Source: Ornithodoros turicata (taxonomy: Eukaryota; Arthropoda; Arachnida; Ixodida; Argasidae). From it: a DNA stretch of 64,000 bases. The notes below the pieces were generated by a model. That model did no database searches, was not told the origin of the DNA, and saw nothing but the letters and a program-made list of their open reading frames with translations. Positions 53,369 through 64,000 of this stretch are shown here, one piece after another (position 1 is the stretch's first letter; each line of letters opens with the position of its first letter). The stretch spans positions 69,629,687 through 69,693,686 of the forward strand of contig NC_088206.1 of NCBI RefSeq assembly GCF_037126465.1. Direction: 5' to 3'. The position numbers were made by a program, and so were the translations under genes.

Positions 53369-56300
53369 TCAGGGATAATCTCGACGCAAGGTGCGGAGCA
53401 AGTTACTCGCTTCTGTAACTCTCCACAGTGTCTCCCGGCGTTCCCAATGTATACATTCAGCGGTGTCCATATTGATGTCCGCTAGCAGAACGCCGAACTT
53501 CGAACTCTTTTGCACTTCTTTCCTAGCCATATCGTACTGAAAAAGAGGGATGCCGTCGCTCTTTAGAAGCCCAGGACTGCACAAGAACAGATCTGTACGT
53601 GAAGAGAATTCATGCACCAAAAACAGCATTTGAACAGGAAACCCAAAGGCTTCGAGGTCGGAAACTGGGGGCGCGCAATGAAGGTCCAATTATATTCATA
53701 AACGAAACTGCAGCTGCCGCTTTCCACCTTTGCATTTGCGGCTTGATGACCCCCCCCCCCCCTCCTCTTACTGTACAACACTATTCCTGCTTGGGGAAAA
53801 CAAAAATATTGAACACTGGCAACGAGGCTATTTGAGGAACCGGAAGCCCCGCTTGTGGCGGTAGTACATCGTTTGTTAGTGAGGTAATAGTGGAAGCTAA
53901 ATCCGCGCAGCTTGCCTCGCTGTAAAACGCAGAACGATTCCGAGGGCATTCCTAAAACGATTCACCACTGCCGTATGTGCGACTTCTGGTTCCTTCAACA
54001 GACTAGTTCCCAGTGCTGAATTTGAGCATGACAAGACAGCGCTTGTGTCTACGGACAGTTGCTTTGTAAACCACTTACTAATACGTTGATGCAAGGTTGG
54101 TTACTAAACGTGTAGGCGAATTTCTTTCCGATTATGAAGTCTATATTTATACAGTCATCGTCCTGGAGGAAAGTGGAGTAAGCAGATGGACCGCACATGC
54201 TGTTTAAGTCTCCGTAGTTGCGAGAGGCACAGGCTTGTTTCGCAGCTGCCGATGAAGTCGTCGCTTCCGTTGGAAGCTCATAGATGTTGACGCGCATCGA
54301 AAAGGAAATACCAAAGGACAGGTTTGTGTTGGGTGCAGCGGAAAGCATCTGGGCGGCCCTTTGCTGCAAATATTGGTATTGTGACAAGACGCAGATATAC
54401 AAAGCATAGTTCAATAGAGATAATTGCGAAGCAATTATCTCTACACTATAAGCATCGTCCCACTAATAGACCCCAAGATAGCACCATGCCTAAGCACGCA
54501 GTATTTAATTTCATTTCTTCTCAGTGATGTATTTGCTCCTGGAGGACATCCCGTGTTGTCAGAGCCCGTGCTGCTTGTACATATGCCCAGCTCTGAAGCG
54601 TAATGTTGGGAATTTGGCGATGCAGGCGTGTATTATGCCTTGTGAATGGCATTATTTCTTGGCAAAAATGCTCTATCTCTCATGAATCATGGTAATATCC
54701 TGCTAGCTCCTCAGCGCTCCTTCACCCCGTTTCACAGACGCGCACAGACTTTCACCATATACATCGCTTACTACTGAAGAATAGGTGCCGTTCTCGATAG
54801 GAGTTTGCGACCACGAGCTAGTCGGGTAGATGAAGCAGTCGCTCGCATTCACTGCGGGTGGCGGAGTGATGTGAGTCTGAAGAATGAGCACGTCCAGGTG
54901 TCTGCAAAGAGATACATCCACTCGCACGACGATCCACACCAGAGCACACGGGAATCAGAACTGAATCCGAACGGAGCGTCATTCGTATAGCAAAAGCACA
55001 CAGTGAAGCATTCGAACTACGGTAGCTCAAGGCAGCCGACTCAGCGATTTGGTTGGTTCAGCAAACCACACTAATCTGTTAGCTTTTCCGCACTTACACT
55101 TCGCACTGAGTAACGGGTCATGTCGAGAAGGACAGCTGGTAAATTTTTTTGTACGACCAACTGTTTGTGGAGAAACGGGGTGCAGAAAGGGTGTGTGTGT
55201 GTATTATAACAGTCACGTTGTAACCGCTCTGTTCATTTTCCTCCATATCTGCCGAAAGCTTCCAAAGATCTGGGCGGTATAGTGGGGTGTGGTAAATCGC
55301 GTCCTCCTACATATCAAACAATGCGATATCACTTTGGACTCCGTTGTTGATGCTGTCCACCGTTCGGCGGCGCAAGTCCTCATTCTGCTACTTCGCTAAT
55401 CTGTTCCACATTTTCTAAAATTGAGTTGTACGCTTTTGAAAGTAATATTTTAATAGAGTATATATTTTCATAAAACATGCATACACTGCATATTTTCAGA
55501 CGTATAGTACATATACAATCATACAATACATATTTTCATATAGGTTGCTCATACAAGGTTGCAACGTCAGGTTTAAGCATGATGGGGCAATAAAATTTGA
55601 CATTTTTGTTCAGCCGTCCAATTAAGAGTACCAATCTGTACACTCTCTGGTGTACAGGTTGGTACAAAAGTATACGGAGCACGCGAACGCCGTACTTTTT
55701 CTTTGGTGCGACACTCTAGCGGCCGCCAAAAGTGGGTGAGTTTCGGAGGGGTGGAAGGGTACACTGCCTGAAATACACAGAAGTAGCGGCAGCTTCCACT
55801 TCCCAAGAGCATTCACGCGACACCGGAACAACCACTCTGTGTCCCTTGCAGCGTACCCTTCCATCCCTTCGAAACAGTGAACTCACCCGCTTTCGGTAGC
55901 CGCTAGGATGTCGCACTGAAGAAAAAGTACGTCGCTCGCGTGCTCCGTAAACTTTTGTTTAACAACCTGTACAATCTGCTTACTTGATAGCGGTTGCATA
56001 CTGCATGAGTGAAGCGCTCTGCGCTGTCGATCCCGCCGACAGGTGCAGTCCAATGAAGAATGCACCCCGAGCACCCCTTTGGGGTGCGCCCATCGAGGAG
56101 AGTATTTTCTGAAAAATGTAAGCTGGATAATCAGTCGTATCTGAATATAGTCCAATTGCCGGGAGTAGACATCTTTACTAGTTTGAACCGCAGACGTAGA
56201 ACCGCGGAAGTAGAAGACAGACTGCGGCAAGTCAAAGATAAAACAGCAGCCATAGCGGCGAGGAACAAAGTAATCGGAATACTACAGAACGCAAACCTTC

Positions 56301-59300
56301 CGCCTAAAAACATCACAAAAGCTGAACAGAATGCTCTAAAAGACCTTCGCAACGACGATACAATTGTTATTTTGCCCGCCGATAAAGGCAAAGCGACTGT
56401 GATACTGAATCGTGACGATTACGACAGCAAGATGGAGTCCATCCTTCAAGACCGCTCCCATTTCAGCGAACTATCGGGTGACCCAACAGCTGCATCTGAG
56501 AGAAAGATTGTTGCCGCGCTCAGGAAACTCAGAACTAAGAAAGTAATTACGGACAGTCTGTACTGGAAACTTTTCACCTCCGACGGAGCGACATCGAAGA
56601 TATATGGCCTACCGAAAGTTCACAAGAACAATTGTCCTCTGCGCCCCATTGTGTCCTTCATAGGTGCACCGTCCTATAACGTGTCTAAATTCCTGGCTGA
56701 ACTGTTGGCACCTTTAATGTACAAGAACGACCGGTCGGTGAAGAACTCTGCGGAATTTTGTGAGCTCATCCGTGACATCCGCATAGACGATGGCGACGTC
56801 ATGATGTCCTTTGATGTCATCTCCCTGTTTACAAACGTGCCCATTGACGTAGCTCTGTCCATAGTTCGAACGAAGCTGAGAGCTGACGTTGACTTAGAAG
56901 ACCGCACTGATCTTTCAGTTGAAGACATTTTAGAACTTTTAAAGTTATGCCTCGGACAAACCTTCTTCCAATTCAAGAGCAGGTTCTTTAAACAAACCGA
57001 CGGATGCCCCATGGGCAGCCCAATTTCAACGACCATTGCCAACTTAGTCATGGAGTTTGTTGAAGACAAGGCCTTAGAGGACGCAGGACAATTCATCACC
57101 TTTTACAGACGTTATGTTGACGACACATTTGTGATTATTAAGAAGAATTTCACCAACACATTCTTTGACAAGCTGAACAACATTCATCCTAACATCCAGT
57201 TCACGTGCGAGGAGGAGAAAGAGAAAAATATCGCCTTTTTGGATGTCCTCGTGCAAAGAGACCCGTGCGGAAACTTGAAGACCTCGGTTTACAGAAAACC
57301 GTGCGACACAGGTCAGGTCCTGCATTATGGTTCGGGGCACCCTCTTGAACACAAGCGATCGGTTGTTCGTTCCCTGCTTTCACGTGCCATGAAGATCCCT
57401 TCAGACCATCAGACAAGACATGAAGAAATAACAAAGGCCAAAGCGGATCTACGAAGAAGGGCATACCCCGAGCAATTTATCTGTGATACATACCACCGAA
57501 TGATGAATACACGCCCGGAACAGGCGGAAAGTAGTCAAGAAAGACCCATGTACGTTACCATCCCCTACCTGAAGGGTGTGTCAGAACCAATTAGACGGGT
57601 GCTCTCCCAGGTGAACATTAAAACTGCATTTAAGCCCACGACAACACTGAGGAACGTACTAAGCCACCCCAAGGACAGAACACCACCGGAAGAAGAACGA
57701 GGCGTTGTATACAAGGTATCTTGTCAAGATTGCCCTGCCGTGTACATCGGAGAAACAGGAAGGAAAACACGAACAAGAATGAAGGAACACAAGAAAGATA
57801 TCGAGAAATCAGCAACAAACCCAACAGAACTGTGTGAACACGCGCGCAAAACAGGACACGTGTTAGACCTTGACAACCCATGCATTCTGGCGAAAAAGAA
57901 CAAATGGGGGGTGAGGAGACAACTGGAGTCATGGCACATAAAGAAAACAAAAGAAGCTATCAATCGACAACCAGGCCCCCTCCCAGAATGCTACGCTCCT
58001 CTTCTACGTAAATACCCGGTGACGACCAGGACAGCGTCATTCTGATGATGGGACCCGAATGGGACCCGAAACGTTAACTGTATTTTGTTATGTTTGTTGA
58101 AAGCCGGTGCGGTTCAAACTAGTAAAGAAATCAGTCGTATGTGGAGAGATTTTTCTTGTTTTCTATAGGTCCTGCACTATGGGTATTCCCAAGATTTGTC
58201 CATGTGTGCGTGTGTGGGAGTGGGCAAGGTACTTTCAAGGGGGCAAAGCGCGCAACCACAGACACTTTGTCACGTACTTTCTCCTACATTTCCTTTTTCT
58301 CATGCATATCCAAAGCAAAGCTGTGTTATGGATCAGGTTGTTTGCAATGGTCAGACGTTTTGGGAAATGCTTTTTCTTCCCGCTGTTTCTGCTACAGGAT
58401 TTACTTACATCAAACAAGCCTTCGAACGCAGATCTGCTACTAGAAAGTAGGGACGCGGTTCCGAAGCAGTTGAGAACGCCGAACAGTCTGAATCCTTTTG
58501 TGAAGAGATTTTTCAATGCACTCAGGGCGACAGTCTGCGAGATGGCAGCAGTCAACTGGTCGACATCACTTCCCGGAAACGAAACTCCAAGTTCCGGCTT
58601 CGGACTTCCTGTCCACGTCATCTGGAAGACGTATTTTTGTGCAAGGCACGAACAATGACGACATTTATTCTCTTTCTACTGTCGTCTGCTCGTCTTTGCT
58701 CTGGTCAGCCAACTTAAACTTTCCAGGTTTCCCTTTAGCCTTTAATTCCCACTACATATTCTCTATATACTATTCGCGCATACCTTTTTCGTACACTTCG
58801 TCAGAGAGCTTCCTCTTCCGGGGGTTCTGTTTTCTAAAATTTGTTTACAAATAGCGACACATGTCTGTTTAACAAGTAGTTGTAATAAATGTACCGCAAT
58901 TTCTCTCTATCACTTTATCTTTTCTGTACCACTGACTAGATTAATTCTGTACCTCAGACTCCTTCAAAACTGACCAAAAACTGTTGCAATTTATTGCACG
59001 TACTGCAACTATGTATAAGGTGCATAGGATTTCACTTCAGCGACTGTTTCTGAAAGGTGTCTGTTCATGTTGTGTGTCGTTGAAGGTACAACCACATGTC
59101 ACCGATTTCGACTGGTTCGCACAGCCAGGGCACTGTCTGCGATAGCAGTAGTACTGTGGCGTTGTCACGTTTCTGAATACGCAGGTTTCCATCCATTGAC
59201 TACATGTATTTATTGGACATAGTGGCCTTTTGTGAGTGACCGCCAAAGTATAAAGTATATGCTATTTGCATTGTTGTTATCCCAGATACAAACAGTGACG

Positions 59301-62300
59301 AATATATTTCGTTTGTTTGTGTTATTTGGTTCCATAACACAAATGGCGGAAGTCGAAGCTAGTAACTACAGAGCAAAAGAGCAGCACACTTGCAAAAGAG
59401 TGTATATACAGATGCTGACAGGAAATGACACGTTTACAATTTTTTATCTACTGTATCTACGTGCATGCATACATACATATATACACACATACATATAGTG
59501 TCTAACAACCTGGAAATCTGAGAATTGTCATGGAATTTCGATACGAGTGAAAGGCTGTGGCTTGTCAGAGAAGTTGCTAAGAAGTAGCTGATCTCAGGAA
59601 AAATTGTGCACTGCCGAGTAACAGCTTGCCAGTACGACAAGCGCAAAGGCAGAAAAAAAGGGCAGCCTCACTGTAAGCGATCTTTAATCAGAAAAACAAA
59701 AATAAACAAGGGCCATAAATGAGGCACAGTAAGGGTTGGCCCTACTGCAGAAAAAAAGAAGAATGGGAAGTGGAACGATGTACAGTCAAACCTCGCTTTA
59801 CGAACACCCTTCGTTTCTCAGAAAATCGTTCGTAAATCGAGGTATTCGTAAATCGAGGTCCGAGGTCTGCAGTGCACAAATACCTCACAAAACCAAGGGA
59901 AATTGATTTGAATAAGTTTTATTTTTGAAAATACTGCGTAATTGTGCTTTGCACCATACTTTCTGCAGTGTCTATCCTGTTTAGAAGAGATGACAGAAGT
60001 CTGACACTTGACTCATGCACCCGGTCCTCAAAGTACCGTATCGCGCGCGGATGAGACTGTTTCCAACGGCAAATATCACGCTTGTCACCGGGTGTCAGGA
60101 CTGAACGCTTTCTTGGGACGGCAAGATGTTACCATCTCGGAGACCTGGTCCAAATTCACAACCATTCGGCTGTAAACGCCCGAATTATTCTTTCAGGAAA
60201 TGGTGAATCATGTTTGTGGAACGTAGTGGCGTTCGGACATTGTATATGTTTGACCTTGGCAGCATGTATTGAGGAACTTTCATTATCCTCCGGTCCATTG
60301 GCCTGTCCTCTGTACGTTCATAACGCCCGTTCGTATATCGAGGTCAGAATGGCTTGGCTACTTTGGGTCCGTTCCCTCATAATCCGTTCATAGTTCGGAT
60401 ATGGAGGGTTCGTAAAACGAGGTCAAAATACACGGAAAAAGTTTGGTTCCCTGTGGAGCCGTTCGTAAGTTGAGGGAATTCGTATATCGAGGGTTCATAA
60501 AACGAGGTCCGACTGTATTTGTATTCTGTTTGAATTCGATGAATGATCTGTATCAAAACATAGGAGCAGGCACCAAGTTCGTTTTAGTTGGGTAAGGGAA
60601 TTTCGAGGCTACAGTTTCTAATTTCAGACGTATTGACGGCAGGGGATGCACGGCAGGAACCGCGGTATGCATGCTGTGTCGTCGTTTACATCCTACGTGG
60701 CACGAACATTACTTTCGTAAATGTGCCGAGGATATAAGCGAAGGTCTTATTCATTTGACAGATGGTGATGATAGAGGTATTGCCATCTGGAGATGCAATG
60801 ACAGTACAGTGAAAACAGCGAATCCGTGGAATACACCCCTGAAATTGCGTCTTCTGTAGACAATTCACAAGGGTCATTAACAAAATATTCTTCCGAGTTA
60901 TTGCGCGAGACCACAAAGATGTGTGCTATAGGACAAGACAAAAATACTGTTTGGGTAGGTCGCACTTGCGACGGTAGTAGACCAGAAAAGTTTGCCTCGC
61001 AGACCTGGAATTGCAGAAACCGAAACTCACGCTGTTGAACGCCATCCAGGCATGCTGATCCTCAGACCCAATTAATCCACTTGCCGTTGGAATGACGCTG
61101 TCGAAGATGAAGTAATCACAGTTCGCAGACTTGTAACTGTCGTCATACTTGAACATCTCTCCCACGGTACACTTAATGAAGTAATGCGGAATGGTACCTG
61201 CAAAAGGACAAAACATTTGTAACCTTCCTCCATTTGTTACCGAATTAAGACCTGCTATTTTCTTGGGATCACTACATCTTCGCTAGGCCTAACGTTAGCG
61301 ACGAAATATATAATTTTCGCGTAAATAATGGCGAAGCGAAATTTGAAGCTGAATATAAGTAAGCCCTGCTTCGCCGTTCCAAGGAACACTTTCATGATTT
61401 TGGTGACATGGCGGCCCCCATAGAAAACGGCAACCAATGAAATGCACGGAAAACATTGATTGACAGGTCGAGCCTCACATTTGGCTTCCGCCTAACGGCC
61501 AGAGTCCCCTTTTAATACGTGGCTCCGCAGTGAACGTGCGCGAAGCGCCATCAAGCGTGTAATCGGTACTAGTACTATACTACTCAAGCGCATTGGATCC
61601 TTTACTCCCATTGCAGGGGCGCCTTGTACTCTGCACGGTCCTTGAAGAAATGACCAACTCTAGTAACACGCGGTGATTTGTATGCGACGGACTCGAGCAA
61701 TGCGTGTCGTTTGCTGGCAGAAGAAAAACAATATCGGTCTACACAACTACAGCGTGGCTCCCCAATTAGACAAAATCAGCTGCATGGGGGCGCTACACAT
61801 CTCAAGATTCAAGGAACCACTTGCGCTCGGGGAAGGAACCGCTACAACCTTCCCTACTGAGCGTTGTGTGCCATATCCTGTCCTGTACCTAGCCAGCTGC
61901 ATGAGCACGGCACCTGAGTCAACCACGCGGAGATCACAATCCTCGGAAACTGTCGCCACCAAAGTGAACGACAGGCACTTCAGCGCTTCTATATCATTGG
62001 GCAGGCAGTACAGGCGAAGAAGCCAGAGGCAAGTTTATTGGATGATTTGCTAAATGGCCTCTGGGCTGGGTGGGTCATGCCATACCACCTAGTTTCAGTG
62101 TGCACCCCAGGTGCTAATGCAAGAGCCCACCAGAGAGAAAGAAAAGGGCTGAACGTGCCATAGATGGGCTCCTTCTAAGCACCCAGAGAGCTAGAACACG
62201 CTCTGCTATGCTGCTTACCAGTCGTGGTCGGTGTGGCTGTTGTGGTTGTTGTGCTTGTTGTGGTTCTTGTAGTCGTTGTCGTTATTCGCGCTTTCGTCGA

Positions 62301-63006
62301 TGTCTTGGTGGGGATAGGAGGTGGGGTGGTTTTAGGGCGCGGCATCAGCGGTCGTGGTGCGTAACCTTCATACTTATCCTTCTCTTCAGCTTCGTCTGAG
62401 GTTTCTCCAGCTAGAAAATGAAGCAAAAAGTTTCGGGCTAATGCGTAGCTAATGCGGATAATGCGTTCCTGTTAATGCATAGGAAACACTGGTATTCGAC
62501 GTCGGTTATCTTCATCACTCGTTGTTTTACAGATTTTCGTTTACGTAAAAAGCGCTATTAGGACAGCAAGACCCAGAAGCGAGGCTTTCTCCACGGAAAT
62601 CACACGAGCCAAGCGACAACCAAGGTGTCGGGAGGACAACCTTCCCCCGCCCGCCCCCACACATGGGGGTTGACTTCTCGTAGCACTTTCTTGTTGGGTT
62701 TCGGTTAATTTCATTATAGAGATCTGGCAATGGATATTCGTTGCTCGATCTCATATATCTCACTGTTACAACCTTTCCTCGTGCAATAGGAACTGTTCTC
62801 ATTCACATGTTTGCACCTATAGGCACTTTTTTGATTGGCTACCATACAGGACATGGCTATGGAACAGGATATGGATATGGTCAACACTAACAGAATAACA
62901 GGATAATCGCTTACTGTCTGAGCCAGCGAGAATGATCGTCATGATAATCAAGCCACTGGCGAGAAGGAGGCATCCTACGGCAGCGGCAATAGTAATTATT
63001 TTCTTC
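53369..63006 (-). CDS. Type II membrane protein with Thr-rich stalk and GH18-like ectodomain (8 exons, 5' exon missing)
   Basis: Large multi-exon surface protein. Minus-strand exons: 62915-63006 (TM: IITIAAAVGCLLLASGLIIM), 62219-62410 (acidic then Thr/Pro-rich, mucin-like stalk), 61031-61197, 58409-58621, 55984-56108, 54772-54901, 54105-54363 and 53369-53592 (stop). The phase chain is consistent over all seven introns; about 466 aa are encoded here. Ectodomain landmarks: IKCTVGEMF, CDYFIFDSV, QHAWMAFN, KPELGVSF, GFRLFGVLNCFG, FFIGLHLS, HLDVLILQTHI, CFIYPTSSW, LSFGISFSM and GVLLADINMDTAEC. Alternating short beta-strand-like and helix-like blocks suggest a GH18/chitinase-like barrel without the catalytic DxxDxDxE motif; that fold call is inference. 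NXS/T sites occur (NAS, NGT, NLS). The cytoplasmic exon must lie 5' beyond 64 kb. A Penelope-like element lies antisense in the fourth intron. Confidence 0.75.
56060..58045 (+). CDS. Penelope-like reverse transcriptase with GIY-YIG endonuclease (661 aa frame)
   Basis: Intact frame. RT landmarks: ILPADKGKATVI, KIYGLPKVHK, LRPIVSFIGAP, SFDVISLFTNVP, GCPMGSPIS and the catalytic YVDDTF (about residues 353-358). C-terminal GIY-YIG endonuclease: GVVYKVSCQDCPAVYIGETGR with RTRMKEHKKDI and LCEHARKTGH. This domain order (RT then GIY-YIG) defines Penelope-like elements; the protein copies RNA primed at the cut target. The first 27 codons (56060-56140) lie outside the target duplication, so this ATG is host DNA antisense to an exon and the element's own start may be truncated. 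No stop or frameshift, so insertion is probably recent. Confidence 0.92.
   Translation: MHPEHPFGVRPSRRVFSEKCKLDNQSYLNIVQLPGVDIFTSLNRRRRTAEVEDRLRQVKDKTAAIAARNKVIGILQNANLPPKNITKAEQNALKDLRNDDTIVILPADKGKATVILNRDDYDSKMESILQDRSHFSELSGDPTAASERKIVAALRKLRTKKVITDSLYWKLFTSDGATSKIYGLPKVHKNNCPLRPIVSFIGAPSYNVSKFLAELLAPLMYKNDRSVKNSAEFCELIRDIRIDDGDVMMSFDVISLFTNVPIDVALSIVRTKLRADVDLEDRTDLSVEDILELLKLCLGQTFFQFKSRFFKQTDGCPMGSPISTTIANLVMEFVEDKALEDAGQFITFYRRYVDDTFVIIKKNFTNTFFDKLNNIHPNIQFTCEEEKEKNIAFLDVLVQRDPCGNLKTSVYRKPCDTGQVLHYGSGHPLEHKRSVVRSLLSRAMKIPSDHQTRHEEITKAKADLRRRAYPEQFICDTYHRMMNTRPEQAESSQERPMYVTIPYLKGVSEPIRRVLSQVNIKTAFKPTTTLRNVLSHPKDRTPPEEERGVVYKVSCQDCPAVYIGETGRKTRTRMKEHKKDIEKSATNPTELCEHARKTGHVLDLDNPCILAKKNKWGVRRQLESWHIKKTKEAINRQPGPLPECYAPLLRKYPVTTRTASF
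56141..58128 (+). mobile_element. Penelope-like retroelement (PLE), 12-bp target duplication
   Basis: About 2-kb element flanked by perfect 12-bp direct repeats AATCAGTCGTAT at 56129-56140 and 58129-58140, read as the target-site duplication. A 21-bp inverted repeat joins the 5' end (56172-56192) to the 3' end (58108-58128); partial inverted copies of the termini are common in Penelope elements. It encodes an uninterrupted RT plus GIY-YIG frame. The 3' non-coding part has CTGATGA near 58042 and GAAACG near 58070, which recalls the hammerhead-ribozyme core found in PLEs. It is inserted antisense into an intron of the GH18-like gene. Confidence 0.85.
59037..59237 (-). CDS. Orphan 8-cysteine small ORF / exon inside an intron
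   Basis: Minus-strand open frame ending in TGA with cysteine spacing C-x4-C-x6-C-x14-C-x4-C-x2-C-x9-C-x-C over about 45 residues (for example YYCYRRQCPGCANQSK). Eight cysteines in so short a frame is far above chance for this base composition. It has no good ATG at its start, so it would be a downstream exon of a small secreted cysteine-rich protein, or a relic. No signal-peptide exon was found. It sits in the intron between 58621 and 61031 of the GH18-like gene, same strand. I do not recognise the family. Confidence 0.35.
   Translation of the reverse strand, partial: THKRPLCPINTCSQWMETCVFRNVTTPQYYCYRRQCPGCANQSKSVTCGCTFNDTQHEQTPFRNSR
59783..60515. mobile_element. pogo/Tigger-like non-autonomous element B
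   Basis: 733 bp with termini CAGTCAAACCTCGCTTTACG and AAAACGAGGTCCGACTG, flanked by TA. Both subterminal regions hold repeated TTCGTAAATCGAGG-type motifs. In an intron of the GH18-like gene. Confidence 0.75.
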
Positions 63007-64000
63007 CTAAAATGAAACGTTTTTGAACGTAAATACAGAGTGACGGCATTTTCAAGTCTGACACACGCAATATAATTGGCAATCATTGTTCAATTTGGCG
63101 TGCAGAAAACTTTGTTGAAACATTTATGTGCAGTTTCTGCAATAGTTATTCATCTGCACAAAACTGTTCCACTCTCTTAGAAAAAAAAGTAAGATAAGGC
63201 GTAACAAGCTACATGGCTGAAAAGAGAGTGCAACACCCTCCTACCCCAATGGCATTTGTCATGCATTTTTCAAGCCGTACAGCTCCACAAGGAATTGCTC
63301 AATTTGCATAAAATAAGTCTTGAATGTAAGATCTCAATGGGTTCTAGTACTAGTAATTGGTGCCAGAAATTTATCATTTATTTTGAGAATTTGTCTGCAG
63401 ACGTCAGAAATTACGTTTCGCACTTCCTTCAATTTTGTGAATAAGTTTGATAATAATAAATCACCCTTTGAGGGCCCCTACGCTTCGAGGGCCGTTTGTG
63501 TAGTTTTGGCAATGCGTTTTGCAATTCTTATCTATAGTTGCTTATTTACTTTTCATTGCTCATTTAGAGGCGTCTGAGAAAATGGAATGCAAAAGTAGTC
63601 ATTACTCGATGAAGGTAGTGGCATTTTTAATGTATTAATAAGCATGAAAAGTACTCTAATGTATCACTTTCAGAGACTAGTGAGTAATGATGATGCATTA
63701 CAAAAGAAAGTCCAAGCACAGTTGAGTTTTTTTTCAATATTCCATCCCCTCATTGTGTCTGGTGGAGGTTCATTCGACGAGAAGCTATCTGTTTACAGTG
63801 GTTTATCCAGAACCAGACAAGGAGGCATACGCACGTGTTTCGAACACAGGAAGGAAGGGCGGTGTCGCGAAATATTTGTGGGTAAAGAATGGAAAAATCA
63901 CTGCATGTATATGTCAACGCGCCTTCAACCTGGCCTACAAGGTACCCAGAAAAGCATGAAATATTGAAATACTCACTTTCTCTCTAAACGTAAGAGAAAA
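63007..64000. other. No gene recognised (probable first intron of the GH18-like gene)
   Basis: AT-rich; no exon with matching phase found on the minus strand. Confidence 0.35.

Noticed and set aside
55883..56108. Minus-strand frame ending in VLFLQCDILAATESG as an exon of the GH18-like gene
   Set aside because: Wrong phase relative to flanking exons; the alternative frame (ILSSMGAPQRGARG) matches both neighbours exactly.
61673..62053. 126-residue + strand frame as a gene
   Set aside because: No family, no splice context, lies in an intron of the opposite-strand gene.

Overview
This is a piece of a large, intron-rich, transposon-rich animal genome. All recognisable genes are metazoan. The non-coding DNA is packed with small non-autonomous DNA transposons, tRNA-derived SINEs and one Penelope-like retroelement. 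The repeats, the family of membrane-anchored stalked proteins and the compact spliced exons make a chelicerate, most likely a tick, my best guess. That assignment is inference. No prokaryotic feature is present.

Layout. (1) 1563-9644 (+): six of the coding exons of protein phosphatase 1 catalytic subunit beta (first exon outside the window), with a 3'UTR to about 11.7 kb. (2) 12121-13461 (-): intact single-exon Beclin 1/Atg6, convergent with PP1. (3) 13863-17631 (+): seven-exon retinol-dehydrogenase-like SDR, sharing a 401-bp divergent promoter region with Beclin. (4) 19628-24409 (-): six-exon DHRS7-like SDR with one GC-AG intron. (5) 28998-34329 (-): 5' part of a type II membrane protein with a Tyr/Gln/Pro repeat tail and two micro-exons (18 and 19 nt); no complete ectodomain was found. 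(6) 37063-42657 (-) and 44508-48534 (+): two head-to-head TspanC8-type tetraspanin paralogues whose three large exons are identical in length (252, 345 and 197 bp). (7) 53369-63006 (-): eight exons of a second type II membrane protein with a Thr-rich stalk and a large ectodomain that looks like a degenerate GH18 barrel; its cytoplasmic exon is outside the window. A 2-kb Penelope-like element with an intact RT/GIY-YIG reading frame sits antisense in one of its introns, about 20 nt from a 3' splice site.

The two tetraspanins and the two type II membrane proteins form a 35-kb cell-surface cluster next to the housekeeping block (phosphatase, autophagy, two SDRs). The exon models come from reading splice sites by eye; phases were checked across every junction quoted.

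The most unusual items are: the intronless Beclin with signs of retroposition; the micro-exon membrane gene; the mirror-image tetraspanin pair; a 9-base word (GTCGTCTGC or its complement) occurring 15 times where about 0.5 is expected; several transposon families defined here by terminal repeats plus target-site duplications, including a SINE inside a MITE inside an intron; and an orphan 8-cysteine reading frame inside an intron.
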